Shown: positions 7,667 to 16,171 of the stretch, piece by piece
How the letters are laid out: every line of letters starts with the position of its first letter
Numbering within the stretch: position 1 is the first letter of the stretch
Assembly (NCBI RefSeq): GCF_963676275.1
Contig: NZ_OY781091.1
Coordinates: 2,086,775-2,150,774, forward strand
Direction: 5' to 3'
Source of the DNA: an uncultured Cohaesibacter sp.
GTDB taxonomy: Bacteria; Pseudomonadota; Alphaproteobacteria; Rhizobiales; Cohaesibacteraceae
Length of the DNA stretch: 64,000 bases
Translations under genes and position numbers: made by a program
Notes under the pieces: generated by a model
Told to the model about the DNA's origin: nothing
Seen by the model: the letters and a program-made list of their open reading frames with translations, nothing else
Database searches by the model: none

Positions 7667-9516
7667 AGCCCATCACCATTGTCTGCCCCAGCGCCGCAGC
7701 TGGCGAACTGGCTGCCTCAATCAGCAAAATTCTGAAAGGTGCCGGTCATCCGGTAGAACTGCATGGCAAGGGCGAGATCGAAGGCTTTGACGTCTCCTTC
7801 AGCGATAGTCTCGCTCACTTGCGCTCGCTCTTCTCAGAAGGGCGCACGATTGTTGCCCTCTATGCCAGCGGTATTATCATTCGGGCGCTCGCCCCGTTGC
7901 TCGACAGCAAGTTTGACGAGCCGCCGGTGTTGGCCGTATCCCGCGATGGATCCTCTGTGGTGCCGCTGCTGGGTGGTCATCATGGTGCCAATGATCTGGC
8001 GCATTTGCTGGCTGACGCCCTGAAAGCGCATGCTGCTGTAACGACGGCAGGCGATTGCCGCTTTCGGCTGGCGCTCGACAATCCGCCGAAGGGCTGGAAG
8101 CTCCAGCATGCGAAAAAGGCGGCGCCTCTCATGGCCCGTATCATAGACGGCGAAGCGGTGGATGTTTCCTCCGATCTCGACTGGCTTGATGACAGCGCCT
8201 TGGCTCGTTCAGACAGTGCCGCGATCAAATTGGACGCAAGTTTTGCGCCGGTGCCGCATGCAACGCTTGATACCAGCCTGACCTATTGCCCGCAAAAGCT
8301 GGTAATCGGGGTCGGCTGCGAGCGCGGCATTGATGCGGAAAGCCTGATCGGTCACATCCGCTCTGTGCTCGAAACCCACAGTCTGGCACCCGAGGCCATT
8401 GGCATGCTGGCTTCCATCGACGTGAAAATGGATGAAGCGGCAATCCATGCGGCGGCCAGTCATTTCGATGTTCCGGTCCGTTTCTTCACCGCTGAGGAAC
8501 TGGAAGCACAGAAGGAACGGCTCAAGACACCATCCGATGTGGTCTTTGCTGAAGTGGGGTGCCATGGTGTGGCCGAAGGGGCCGCGCTTGCCGCCGCCGG
8601 AGCAAAAGGGTCGCTGCTGGTCGCCAAGGTCAAATCCGACAAGGCCACCTGTGCTGTCGGTCTTGCACCCCAACCTTTCGTGTCCGATTTTCCCGGCAAG
8701 AAACGCGGCTCTCTGGCCGTCATCGGTATTGGGCCGGGCACCCCATATTGGCGCAGCCCTCAGGCAACCAGCCTGATCGCCAGCGCCGAGAAGCTGGTTG
8801 GCTACAAATTCTATCTCGACCTGCTCGGCCCGATGGCCGATGACGCCCGCCGTTGCGACTTCCCCATGGGCAGCGAAAAGGATCGCTGTCGCTATGCGCT
8901 GGAAGAGGCTGGCAAGGGCCATGACGTTGCCCTGATCTGCTCGGGTGATGGCGGCATCTATGCCATGGGTGCTCTGGTTATGGAACTTCTTGATCGCGAA
9001 GCGGACAATGGCGGCGTTTCCGATGATGCCAAGCGGGTGGCGCTTACCCATGTGCCGGGCATTTCGGCGCTTCAGGCTGCATCGGCGCGTTTCGGCGCCT
9101 TGCTCGGTCATGACTTCTGCACCATTTCGCTTTCCGATCTGCTGACCCCATGGGAAACCATCGAACAGCGTATTCATGCTGCCGCAGACGGTGACTTCGT
9201 GATTGCCTTCTATAATCCGGTCTCCAAAAAGCGCCGCACCCAGTTGCTCAGAGCAAGAGAAATTCTTCTGGCCCAGCGACCGGAAACGACGCCGGTTCTA
9301 CTGGCCTCAAACCTCGGGCGACCGGACGAAGAATTGAAAATGCGCACGCTCGCCACGCTTGATATCGAAGAGGTCGACATGTTGACGGTCGTGTTGGTTG
9401 GCTCGTCCCAATCCAGAATGTGGCGCTCTGGCGATCACACCGCAGGAGATGATGGCTGGATGGCCTATACCCCGCGCGGCTATGCAAAAAGAATTGATGG
9501 AGAAAACAGGGAATGA
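7654..9516 (+). CDS. cobJ: CbiG-CobJ fusion: cobalt-precorrin-5A hydrolase domain plus precorrin-3B C17-methyltransferase domain
   Basis: A 620-residue two-domain protein. Residues 1-~335 are CbiG-like, with VVPLLGGHHGANDLA and the C-terminal CbiG hallmark GVGCERGIDAESL. CbiG opens the ring A lactone of cobalt-precorrin-5A and releases acetaldehyde. From residue ~350 on is the CobJ/CbiH methylase, with VIGIGPGTPYWRSPQA, ICSGDGGIYAMGAL and FYNPVSKKR. That domain methylates C17 and contracts the ring. Joining two steps of the oxygen-independent route, with no CobG nearby, suggests the methylase half acts as CbiH. The gene overlaps cobI by 13 bp and cobM by 4 bp. Confidence 0.93.
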   Translation: MEKLKPITIVCPSAAAGELAASISKILKGAGHPVELHGKGEIEGFDVSFSDSLAHLRSLFSEGRTIVALYASGIIIRALAPLLDSKFDEPPVLAVSRDGSSVVPLLGGHHGANDLAHLLADALKAHAAVTTAGDCRFRLALDNPPKGWKLQHAKKAAPLMARIIDGEAVDVSSDLDWLDDSALARSDSAAIKLDASFAPVPHATLDTSLTYCPQKLVIGVGCERGIDAESLIGHIRSVLETHSLAPEAIGMLASIDVKMDEAAIHAAASHFDVPVRFFTAEELEAQKERLKTPSDVVFAEVGCHGVAEGAALAAAGAKGSLLVAKVKSDKATCAVGLAPQPFVSDFPGKKRGSLAVIGIGPGTPYWRSPQATSLIASAEKLVGYKFYLDLLGPMADDARRCDFPMGSEKDRCRYALEEAGKGHDVALICSGDGGIYAMGALVMELLDREADNGGVSDDAKRVALTHVPGISALQAASARFGALLGHDFCTISLSDLLTPWETIEQRIHAAADGDFVIAFYNPVSKKRRTQLLRAREILLAQRPETTPVLLASNLGRPDEELKMRTLATLDIEEVDMLTVVLVGSSQSRMWRSGDHTAGDDGWMAYTPRGYAKRIDGENRE

Positions 9517-10295
9517 CGGTCTATTTTATCGGAGCCGGACCCGGCGCACCGGATCTCATCACGGTGCGCGGCCTCAAACTCATCCAGCGTTGCCCGGTTT
9601 GTCTCTATGCCGGTTCTCTCGTACCAGAAGCAACCGTTGCCGAAGCGCCGCAGGGGGCTCTGGTCAAGGACACCGCAGCCATGAATCTCGATGAAATCAT
9701 CGAGGATATCCAGCAGGCTCACGCCGAGGGCAAGGATGTTGCCCGCGTCCATTCAGGAGATCCTTCGATCTATGGCGCGATTGCCGAACAGATGCGACGG
9801 CTCAATGCGTTGGAAATACCCTATGAGGTCGTCCCCGGTGTTCCGGCCTTTGCTGCCGCTGCAGCGGCTTTGGGAACGGAGCTGACCATCCCCGGTATCG
9901 CCCAGAGCATAATTCTCACCCGCACGGCGATGAAATCCTCGTCCATGCCGGAGCGAGAAAGCCTCGATATTCTGGGGCAGTCCGGCGCGACCATGGCAAT
10001 ACATCTCTCGGTGCGCAATGCCGCCCATATCGAGCGGGAACTGACGCCGCATTATGGCGCGGATTGCCCCGCCATCATCGCCTATCGCGTTGGCTGGCCC
10101 GATCAGTTCTTCATCCACGCGACGCTTGGAACCCTGCGCGAGAAAATCCGCGCCTCCAAGCTGACCCGCACAGCACTGATTTTGGTCGGCCCTGCGCTGG
10201 GTGCGCAAAATTTCGAAGAATCAAAACTTTACGACGCGAACTTCGAGCATATTCTGAGGTTGCCGAAGAAGGCCAAGAAAGAGCCGGGGCAATAG
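9513..10295 (+). CDS. cobM: Precorrin-4 / cobalt-precorrin-4 C11-methyltransferase
   Basis: A 260-residue CobM/CbiF methylase. The SAM-binding loops are FIGAGPGAPDLITVRG near the N-terminus and VHSGDPSIYGAIAEQ. The family-typical PGVPAFAAAAAALGTELT and RTAMKSSSMPERE follow. It adds the C11 methyl group. It is the last gene of the plus-strand run that starts upstream of the window, is translationally coupled to the CbiG-CobJ gene (ATGA), and faces cobB across 64 bp. Confidence 0.95.
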   Translation: MTVYFIGAGPGAPDLITVRGLKLIQRCPVCLYAGSLVPEATVAEAPQGALVKDTAAMNLDEIIEDIQQAHAEGKDVARVHSGDPSIYGAIAEQMRRLNALEIPYEVVPGVPAFAAAAAALGTELTIPGIAQSIILTRTAMKSSSMPERESLDILGQSGATMAIHLSVRNAAHIERELTPHYGADCPAIIAYRVGWPDQFFIHATLGTLREKIRASKLTRTALILVGPALGAQNFEESKLYDANFEHILRLPKKAKKEPGQ

Positions 10296-10329
10296 TGCCG
10301 CCAGTCGGCGAACAGCGTAGATGACAGGA

Positions 10330-10352
10330 ATGAGGGGCAGCCTGCCTCTCAT
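10330..10352. terminator. Inverted repeat between convergent cobM and cobB
   Basis: ATGAGGGGCAG and CTGCCTCTCAT pair with one G-T wobble around a minimal loop, in the short gap between two convergent stops. No T-tract follows on either strand, so termination is plausible but unproven. Confidence 0.4.
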
Positions 10353-10359
10353 CTCCCAT

Positions 10360-11697
10360 TCATTCATGCAATGGCGCAATGATATGGGCAAAGGAACCAT
10401 GAACGGATCCGGCCCGTTGCCCCATGGCGGGCAATTCCCTGCCAGTGGCGCTCTGCGCGGCAAAGAGCGGATCGGCATCGCCCAGAATTGTCATGGTAGC
10501 ATAATGGAATTCATGGCCAGCAAGGCGGGAGGCCCATGGAAGCGCCGAATGATGCGTCAGCTTGCGATAGCCAAGTGATAGCTTGGTTTTTGCAAAGCTG
10601 GTGCTGACCGGCAGTAGGCCGAGCATGGGTGCCTCGTTCCCTTCAGATGAAATGATCGAGCGACCAAGCGTCATATAGCCACCGCATTCGCCGAAAATCA
10701 GCACATTGTTGCTCGCCGCAGCCTGCATTGCCTGCCGGAATTTGTCTGCGCGGCCAAGCCTTTCCAGATGCAACTCGGGATAGCCTCCGGGCAGATAGAT
10801 GGCATCGGCATCCGCCGCCGGGGCCTCATCCTTCAGGGGGGAGAAAAAACGGATCTCCGCGCCCTGATCGCGCCAGTCCTGCAACAGATGCGGATAGATG
10901 AAACTGAAAGCCTCGTCACGGGCAATCGCCATACGCTGCCCCAGCGGAGGCAGGCGGCGAGAAGCCGTGTTGTTTCCGTCCTGTGCGATCCTGATTTCAT
11001 TCTGACGGTTGGCAATATCAAGGATCAGATCCAGATCGATATCTGCGGCCATATGGTCGGCGATATGATCGATCATGCTGCCCAGCTCTTCATGCTCTCC
11101 AGCCTGAACGAGCCCCAGATGGCGCGAGGGCAATTGCAATTGTTCGGATTTGCGCACCGCTCCGACAATGGGCAGACCAAGAGGGGCAAAGGCCTCGCGC
11201 AGAAGCATTTCATGGGCATTCGAGCCGACACGATTGAGCAATATGCCGCCAATCGTCAGATCCCTGTCAAACGCGCAGATACCCTTGGCAATTGCCGCCG
11301 CCGTTTGCGCCTGTCCCTTGACATCAAGAACCAGTATGACCGGCAGCCGTAGGGCGTGCGCCAGACTGGCCGTCGAGCCTTGCCCGTTTGCTGCGCCATC
11401 AAAAAGGCCCATGACGCCTTCGACAAAGAGGAAATCGCCATCTGCTGCATGCGCCAGGGCACGCGCCTGCAATTCCGTGGCGGGCATGGCCCATGGATCA
11501 AGATTGATGGAAGAAAGCCCCGAGGCGACGCCATGAAAGGCCGGATCGATATAATCGGGGCCGCATTTGGCAGGCGAAACACTGTGCCCCTGTCGCCTCA
11601 TTAGCCGCTGTAAACCGAGAGAAAGCGTCGTCTTGCCAGCGTTAGAGCTGCTCGCAGCCAGAATAATTCCTTTTGCCATGTGGCGGGGCTTATTCAT
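10360..11697 (-). CDS. cobB: Cobyrinate a,c-diamide synthase (CobB/CbiA)
   Basis: A 445-residue ATP- and glutamine-dependent amidotransferase. The N-terminal P-loop-like SSSNAGKTTLSLGL (residues 17-30) and CGPDYIDP form the dethiobiotin-synthetase-like domain. The C-terminal class I glutaminase domain has its nucleophile in FGECGGYMTLG (C338) and the late His in GHEFHYA. It amidates the a and c side chains. The start at 11697 overlaps the cobA stop by 8 bp; Met7 (11679) is an alternative with no better ribosome site. It forms a minus-strand pair with cobA. Confidence 0.95.
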   Translation of the reverse strand: MNKPRHMAKGIILAASSSNAGKTTLSLGLQRLMRRQGHSVSPAKCGPDYIDPAFHGVASGLSSINLDPWAMPATELQARALAHAADGDFLFVEGVMGLFDGAANGQGSTASLAHALRLPVILVLDVKGQAQTAAAIAKGICAFDRDLTIGGILLNRVGSNAHEMLLREAFAPLGLPIVGAVRKSEQLQLPSRHLGLVQAGEHEELGSMIDHIADHMAADIDLDLILDIANRQNEIRIAQDGNNTASRRLPPLGQRMAIARDEAFSFIYPHLLQDWRDQGAEIRFFSPLKDEAPAADADAIYLPGGYPELHLERLGRADKFRQAMQAAASNNVLIFGECGGYMTLGRSIISSEGNEAPMLGLLPVSTSFAKTKLSLGYRKLTHHSALPWASRLAGHEFHYATMTILGDADPLFAAQSATGRELPAMGQRAGSVHGSFAHIIAPLHE

Positions 11698-12565
11698 TGC
11701 CAGATGATCCGTTCTGGAGGCCCAGCGGATCGGAGATCAGAACCTTGCCACTGGTGGCAAATCCGAGCCAGTCCAGCCCGTCGCGCAACTTCACCACATT
11801 GCCGATGACGACAATGGCGGGCGGTTCCATGCTGGAATTGTGGGCATCATCGGCGATATTGGCAAGGGTGGATGTCAGTACCTGCTGGCGTGGCGTGGAA
11901 GCGTTGCAGATAACGGCTGCGCCTTCTTCAGGGTCGCGCCCCGCGTCAAGAAGTTTGCGGGTGATGCCATGCAGATGCTTCATCGCCATATACATCACAA
12001 TCACCTGCGAGCCCTTGGCGATGCCGTCCCAGTTGAGGGCCGTGGGCATTTCTCCGGTGTGATCATGCCCGGTCAGGAAGGTAACCGACTGGTTGACGTC
12101 GCGATGGGTGGCAGGAATGCCAGCATAGCAAAGACCGCCAATACCGGCCGTGATGCCCGGCACAACGCGGAAAGGCACGCCAGCCTCGACCAGCTGCAAT
12201 GCCTCTTCGCCACCGCGCCCGAATATGAACGGATCGCCACCCTTGAAGCGCAGCACGCGCTTGCCTTCCTTGGCCAGTTCGATGAGGCGCAGATTGATGT
12301 CTTTCTGCTTGGAAGAGGGACGGCCGCCACGCTTGCCGGCAAATTCGACGATGATGTCTGGCCGCGCGAAAGAAAGCATCGTCTTGTCCACCAGCGCGTC
12401 ATAAATGATCGCGTCCGCCTGCCGCAACGCATTGACCGCATGCAGAGTCAAAAGGCCACGATCCCCCGGACCTCCACCAACAAGCCAGACCCAGCCGGGT
12501 TCAAACTCGGGAAGTCCATCAAACAATATTTGGCTATAGGCATCTTGAGTGGGGGAATTGGGCAT
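11690..12565 (-). CDS. cobA: Uroporphyrinogen-III C-methyltransferase
   Basis: A 291-residue SUMT. The N-terminal SAM loop is WLVGGGPGDRGLLTL. Other motifs are AGKRGG, RFKGGDPFIFGRGGEE, PGITAGIGGLCYAGIP and a late VVIGNVVKL. It methylates C2 and C7 of uroporphyrinogen III to give precorrin-2, the branch point to sirohaem and B12. There is no CysG-type dehydrogenase/chelatase domain, so precorrin-2 oxidation to sirohydrochlorin, the CbiX substrate, must come from a gene elsewhere. It is divergent from cbiD across only 65 bp. Confidence 0.95.
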   Translation of the reverse strand: MPNSPTQDAYSQILFDGLPEFEPGWVWLVGGGPGDRGLLTLHAVNALRQADAIIYDALVDKTMLSFARPDIIVEFAGKRGGRPSSKQKDINLRLIELAKEGKRVLRFKGGDPFIFGRGGEEALQLVEAGVPFRVVPGITAGIGGLCYAGIPATHRDVNQSVTFLTGHDHTGEMPTALNWDGIAKGSQVIVMYMAMKHLHGITRKLLDAGRDPEEGAAVICNASTPRQQVLTSTLANIADDAHNSSMEPPAIVVIGNVVKLRDGLDWLGFATSGKVLISDPLGLQNGSSGNE

Positions 12566-12630
12566 TTAATTCTTGTCTCTGGCTCTTTTAGATATGGCGT
12601 CCGGATTGGCTCCACTATATACCTAAGTGC

Positions 12631-13764
12631 ATGACAGATTGCACTGAAAAAGCACCGGAAGAGGAAAAATTGCGGCGCGGCTGGACAACCGGCGCCTGCG
12701 CCACTGCGGCCACCAAGGCGGCGCTTGTGGCGCTTGTTTCCTCACGCTTTCCAGATCCTGTTTCCATTCGCCTGCCCAAGGGGCAAGAGCCGTCTTTCGC
12801 GCTTGATTGCGAACGGCTGCAAGATGATTTCGCCGAGGTCGGGATCATCAAGGATGCGGGCGACGATCCCGATGTAACCCACGGCGCGCAGATCCTCTCG
12901 AAGGTGCGTTTTGGTGAGGCCGGGGCCGGTGTGCGCTATTTCGCGGGCGAGGGCGTTGGTATGGTCACGCGCCCCGGATTGCCTATCCCTGTGGGCGAGC
13001 CTGCCATCAATCCAGTGCCCCGTCAGCTGATGCGTCAGGTCGTTGAGGAACTGTCGCAAGAATATGGCTTTGCACCCGATGTCGATATAACGATCTCGGT
13101 CAGAAATGGCGAAAAACTGGCAAAGCACACCTGGAATCCGCGACTGGGCATTGTAGGTGGCATTTCCATATTGGGCACCACCGGGGTGGTGGTTCCCTTT
13201 TCCTGTTCTGCCTGGATCCATTCCATTCAGCGCGGCATTGATGTGGCGCGCGCCGAAGGGCAAACCCATGTGGCAGGCTGCACCGGTTCGACCTCGGAGA
13301 AGACTGTCCGGGCGCTTTATCATCTGCCGGAATTTGCCATGCTCGATATGGGGGATTTCGCAGGCGGCATGCTGAAATATCTAAGGCGCAATCCGGTGGG
13401 TCGCGTCACGATCGGCGGCGGTTTTGCCAAGCTGACCAAGCTGGCGCAGGGGCACATGGATCTGCATTCCGGCCGCAGTCAGGTCGATTTTGAATGGTTG
13501 TCCAAGCGCGTCGCACAGATTGGCGGCTCTGCGGATCTCGCCCAAGAGGTCAGGCAGGCCAACACGGCGCTCGCCGTCTTGCAGCTTTGCACGAAAGCAC
13601 ATCTCGATATCGTCTCCCACGTTGCAAAAGAGGCACAGCGCACAGCGCTCAAGATTCTGGGATCTGGAGAAATCGCCCTCGACATTGTGGTCGTTGCGAG
13701 GGATGGTACACTGCTGAAGCAGTCCGAGATTCTCACTTATGACCAACTGGAGCCCGCGTCATGA
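12631..13764 (+). CDS. cbiD: CbiD, cobalt-precorrin-5B C1-methyltransferase
   Basis: A 377-residue CbiD family protein. The diagnostic N-terminal RRGWTTGACATAATKAAL lies near residues 15-32, with EGVGMVTRPGLPIPVGEPAINP and ISILGTTGVVVPFS later. CbiD methylates C1 in the oxygen-independent pathway and replaces CobF of the aerobic one. The 65-bp gap to cobA must hold both promoters and leaves no room for a cobalamin riboswitch. The stop overlaps cobK (ATGA). It is key evidence for the pathway type. Confidence 0.95.
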   Translation: MTDCTEKAPEEEKLRRGWTTGACATAATKAALVALVSSRFPDPVSIRLPKGQEPSFALDCERLQDDFAEVGIIKDAGDDPDVTHGAQILSKVRFGEAGAGVRYFAGEGVGMVTRPGLPIPVGEPAINPVPRQLMRQVVEELSQEYGFAPDVDITISVRNGEKLAKHTWNPRLGIVGGISILGTTGVVVPFSCSAWIHSIQRGIDVARAEGQTHVAGCTGSTSEKTVRALYHLPEFAMLDMGDFAGGMLKYLRRNPVGRVTIGGGFAKLTKLAQGHMDLHSGRSQVDFEWLSKRVAQIGGSADLAQEVRQANTALAVLQLCTKAHLDIVSHVAKEAQRTALKILGSGEIALDIVVVARDGTLLKQSEILTYDQLEPAS

Positions 13765-14546
13765 CGCAACAGCGACATATCCTCCTTCTGGGCGGAACCG
13801 CCGAAGCAAGGGAACTGCTGGAAACCCTGATCAATGTCACCGAGCATGACATTACCTATTCTCTGGCCGGGGTTCTTGGCAGCAAGGCTGAAGAGGTGTT
13901 GCGCAGCCGCATGGGCATAGACAGTACGCATTTTCAGTTTCGCATGGGGGGCTTTGGCGGGCCGGAGGGCCTGAAGAAATACATGCAGGATCATGGCATC
14001 GATCTTCTCATCGATGCGACCCATCCTTACGCCACCTCTATTTCGCGCAACGCCATCGAGGCGAGCCGCGAGGCGTCCATTCCGCTGGCCCGGTTTGTGC
14101 GGCATGAATGGACCGAAACAACCGACGACAGCTGGACCGTGGTCGACACTCTGAGCGATGCGGCTGCGGCATTGCCTTCCGATGTGACCGTATTCCTTTC
14201 TGTCGGTCGGCAGTCAATCGCGCCTTTTGCCAGTCGCAAGGATTGCAAATTTGTTATCCGCTCCATCGCCGAGGCCGAAGAGCATATGTTCCACTCAGCC
14301 ACTTTCATTCAGGGCATGCCGGGGCGCTCGATGGAAGAGGAAATGGCCCTGTTCGAGCAATATGGCGTCGATCTTCTGGTGACGAAAAATTCCGGTTCCG
14401 GCAAGGCTTCGCACAAGATCATGGCAGCGCGAGAGCTGCATATTCCCGTCATCATGGTTAAACGTCCCGAAATGCCGGATGGTCCGGAATTCTGCGAAAT
14501 TGCGCCGATTCTGGACTGGATCGAGGCTGCCCCCGCCGCATCCTAG
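13761..14546 (+). CDS. cobK: Precorrin-6A / cobalt-precorrin-6A reductase
   Basis: A 261-residue CobK/CbiJ family NAD(P)H-dependent reductase. The N-terminus HILLLGGTAEARELLE forms the nucleotide-binding loop. LIDATHPYATSISRNAIEA is the conserved substrate-site segment and LVTKNSGSGKASHKIMAARE is typical near the C-terminus. It reduces the C18-C19 bond of the corrin precursor. It is translationally coupled to cbiD, and cobQ follows after 42 bp. Confidence 0.94.
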   Translation: MTQQRHILLLGGTAEARELLETLINVTEHDITYSLAGVLGSKAEEVLRSRMGIDSTHFQFRMGGFGGPEGLKKYMQDHGIDLLIDATHPYATSISRNAIEASREASIPLARFVRHEWTETTDDSWTVVDTLSDAAAALPSDVTVFLSVGRQSIAPFASRKDCKFVIRSIAEAEEHMFHSATFIQGMPGRSMEEEMALFEQYGVDLLVTKNSGSGKASHKIMAARELHIPVIMVKRPEMPDGPEFCEIAPILDWIEAAPAAS

Positions 14547-14588
14547 GCCCGCTTCGGCCCTTCAATAAAGATCAGGAAGTCTCCTTCA

Positions 14589-16058
14589 ATGCCAGCCATC
14601 ATGTTTCAGGGTACCGGGTCGAATGTGGGCAAGTCCATGTTGGTCGCCGGTTTCTGCCGCTATCTCAAAAGGCAGGGCTACAAGGTCGCCCCCTTCAAGC
14701 CGCAGAATATGTCGAACAATGCGGCTGTCACCCCTGAAGGGGGAGAAATCGGCCGGGCACAAGCCTTGCAGGCGCTGGCTTGCGGGCTGGAGCCGAGCGT
14801 GCACATGAACCCGGTTCTGCTCAAGCCGCAAAGCAATGTCGGCAGTCAGGTGGTGGTGCAGGGCAAGGTCATCGGTCAGATGCAGGCCCGCGCCTATAGC
14901 CAGAGCAAGCATACGCTGCTAGAGGCGGTCATGGAGTCTTACCGCAATCTCAGCGAGCAGGCCGATTTTATCGTGGTAGAAGGCGCGGGCAGCGCCTCCG
15001 AGGTCAATCTGCGCAAGGGTGATATCGCCAATATGGGCTTCGCGCAAGCTGCCAATCTGCCGGTCATCCTGATTGGCGATATCGATCGTGGCGGCGTGAT
15101 CGCCTCTCTGGTCGGCACCAAGCAGTTGCTGCCGCCGTCCGATCTGGCGCTGGTCAAAGGCTATGTCATCAACAAGTTCCGCGGCGATGCCACCCTGTTC
15201 AAATCCGGTCTCGACATCATAACCGGGCAAACCGGCTGGCCTGATTTCGGCATATTGCCATGGTTCGACGATGCGGCGCGCCTGCCTGCCGAAGACAGCG
15301 AGGATCTGGGGCGCGACAAGCCCATGACAGCTTCCGGCAGGGCCTTGAAAATTGCCGTACCCGTGCTGCCGCGCATTGCCAATTTCGATGATCTTGATGC
15401 CCTCAAATCCGAGGATGGTGTCTCGCTCACCATGGTGAAGCGAGGGCAGACCATTCCGCTCGACAGCGATCTGGTCATCCTGCCCGGTTCGAAATCCACC
15501 ATCGCCGACCTTGAGGCAATGAAGAGCGAGGGCTGGGATGTAGACATCAAGGCCATTGCGCGACGCGGCGGCTTCGTTCTCGGTCTCTGTGGCGGCTATC
15601 AGATGCTCGGCAGGAAAATCATGGACCCAGAAGGGGTGGAAACCGAAAAGGGCGCAGTCTGTGAAGGCCTTGGTCTGCTCGATATCGAAACGGTGATGGC
15701 GGGAGAAAAGCGCACGATACAGATCACCGGCAGACATCTGGAAAGCGGCTCGCAGATGCATGGCTATGAGATCCATGTGGGTCGTAGCGAAGGGCCGGAC
15801 CGAGCCCGGCCGATCTTCATGATCGAGGGCAAACAGGAGGGGGCAACCTCACTCGATGGCCGCATCATGGGCAGCTATATCCATGGCCTGTTCAACCATG
15901 ACCAGTTTCGCGCTGCCTTCCTGAAATCTCTGGGACATGCCGCTTCCGGGCAAGGCTATCTGCGCGGGGTGGAACAGACCCTTGATGCGCTGGCGGATCA
16001 TTTCGCCCACAATATGGACGTCAACGGGCTGATCAAGGTCGCAGAGCAGGGGCTTTGA
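14589..16058 (+). CDS. cobQ: Cobyric acid synthase
   Basis: A 489-residue CobQ/CbiP. The N-terminal synthetase domain has FQGTGSNVGKSMLVAGF, KPQNMSNNAAVT and VEGAGSASEVNL. The glutaminase domain has its nucleophile in LGLCGGYQMLG (C334) and a His in YIHGLFNH (H432). It adds four amide groups (b, d, e, g) to adenosylcobyrinate diamide. The length matches the family (about 485). It is last in the cbiD-cobK-cobQ unit, which ends at a clear terminator at 16115-16141. Confidence 0.95.
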   Translation: MPAIMFQGTGSNVGKSMLVAGFCRYLKRQGYKVAPFKPQNMSNNAAVTPEGGEIGRAQALQALACGLEPSVHMNPVLLKPQSNVGSQVVVQGKVIGQMQARAYSQSKHTLLEAVMESYRNLSEQADFIVVEGAGSASEVNLRKGDIANMGFAQAANLPVILIGDIDRGGVIASLVGTKQLLPPSDLALVKGYVINKFRGDATLFKSGLDIITGQTGWPDFGILPWFDDAARLPAEDSEDLGRDKPMTASGRALKIAVPVLPRIANFDDLDALKSEDGVSLTMVKRGQTIPLDSDLVILPGSKSTIADLEAMKSEGWDVDIKAIARRGGFVLGLCGGYQMLGRKIMDPEGVETEKGAVCEGLGLLDIETVMAGEKRTIQITGRHLESGSQMHGYEIHVGRSEGPDRARPIFMIEGKQEGATSLDGRIMGSYIHGLFNHDQFRAAFLKSLGHAASGQGYLRGVEQTLDALADHFAHNMDVNGLIKVAEQGL

Positions 16059-16114
16059 CGCGCTCGCTTTGCAAGGCAGCATCGCTGCTTCCAGTAAGGA
16101 CTGCTCGAGAAAGA

Positions 16115-16141
16115 AAAGGCCCGACAGCAAGCCGGGCCTTT
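16115..16141. terminator. Bidirectional Rho-independent terminator between cobQ and the family-5 SBP gene
   Basis: AAAGGCCCG (16115-16123) pairs perfectly with CGGGCCTTT (16133-16141) around a 9-nt loop. A-rich sequence on the left and T-rich on the right let it serve both convergent genes. Confidence 0.85.
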
Positions 16142-16171
16142 CTGTAATCAAAGTGAAGCGATGGCGTCGCC

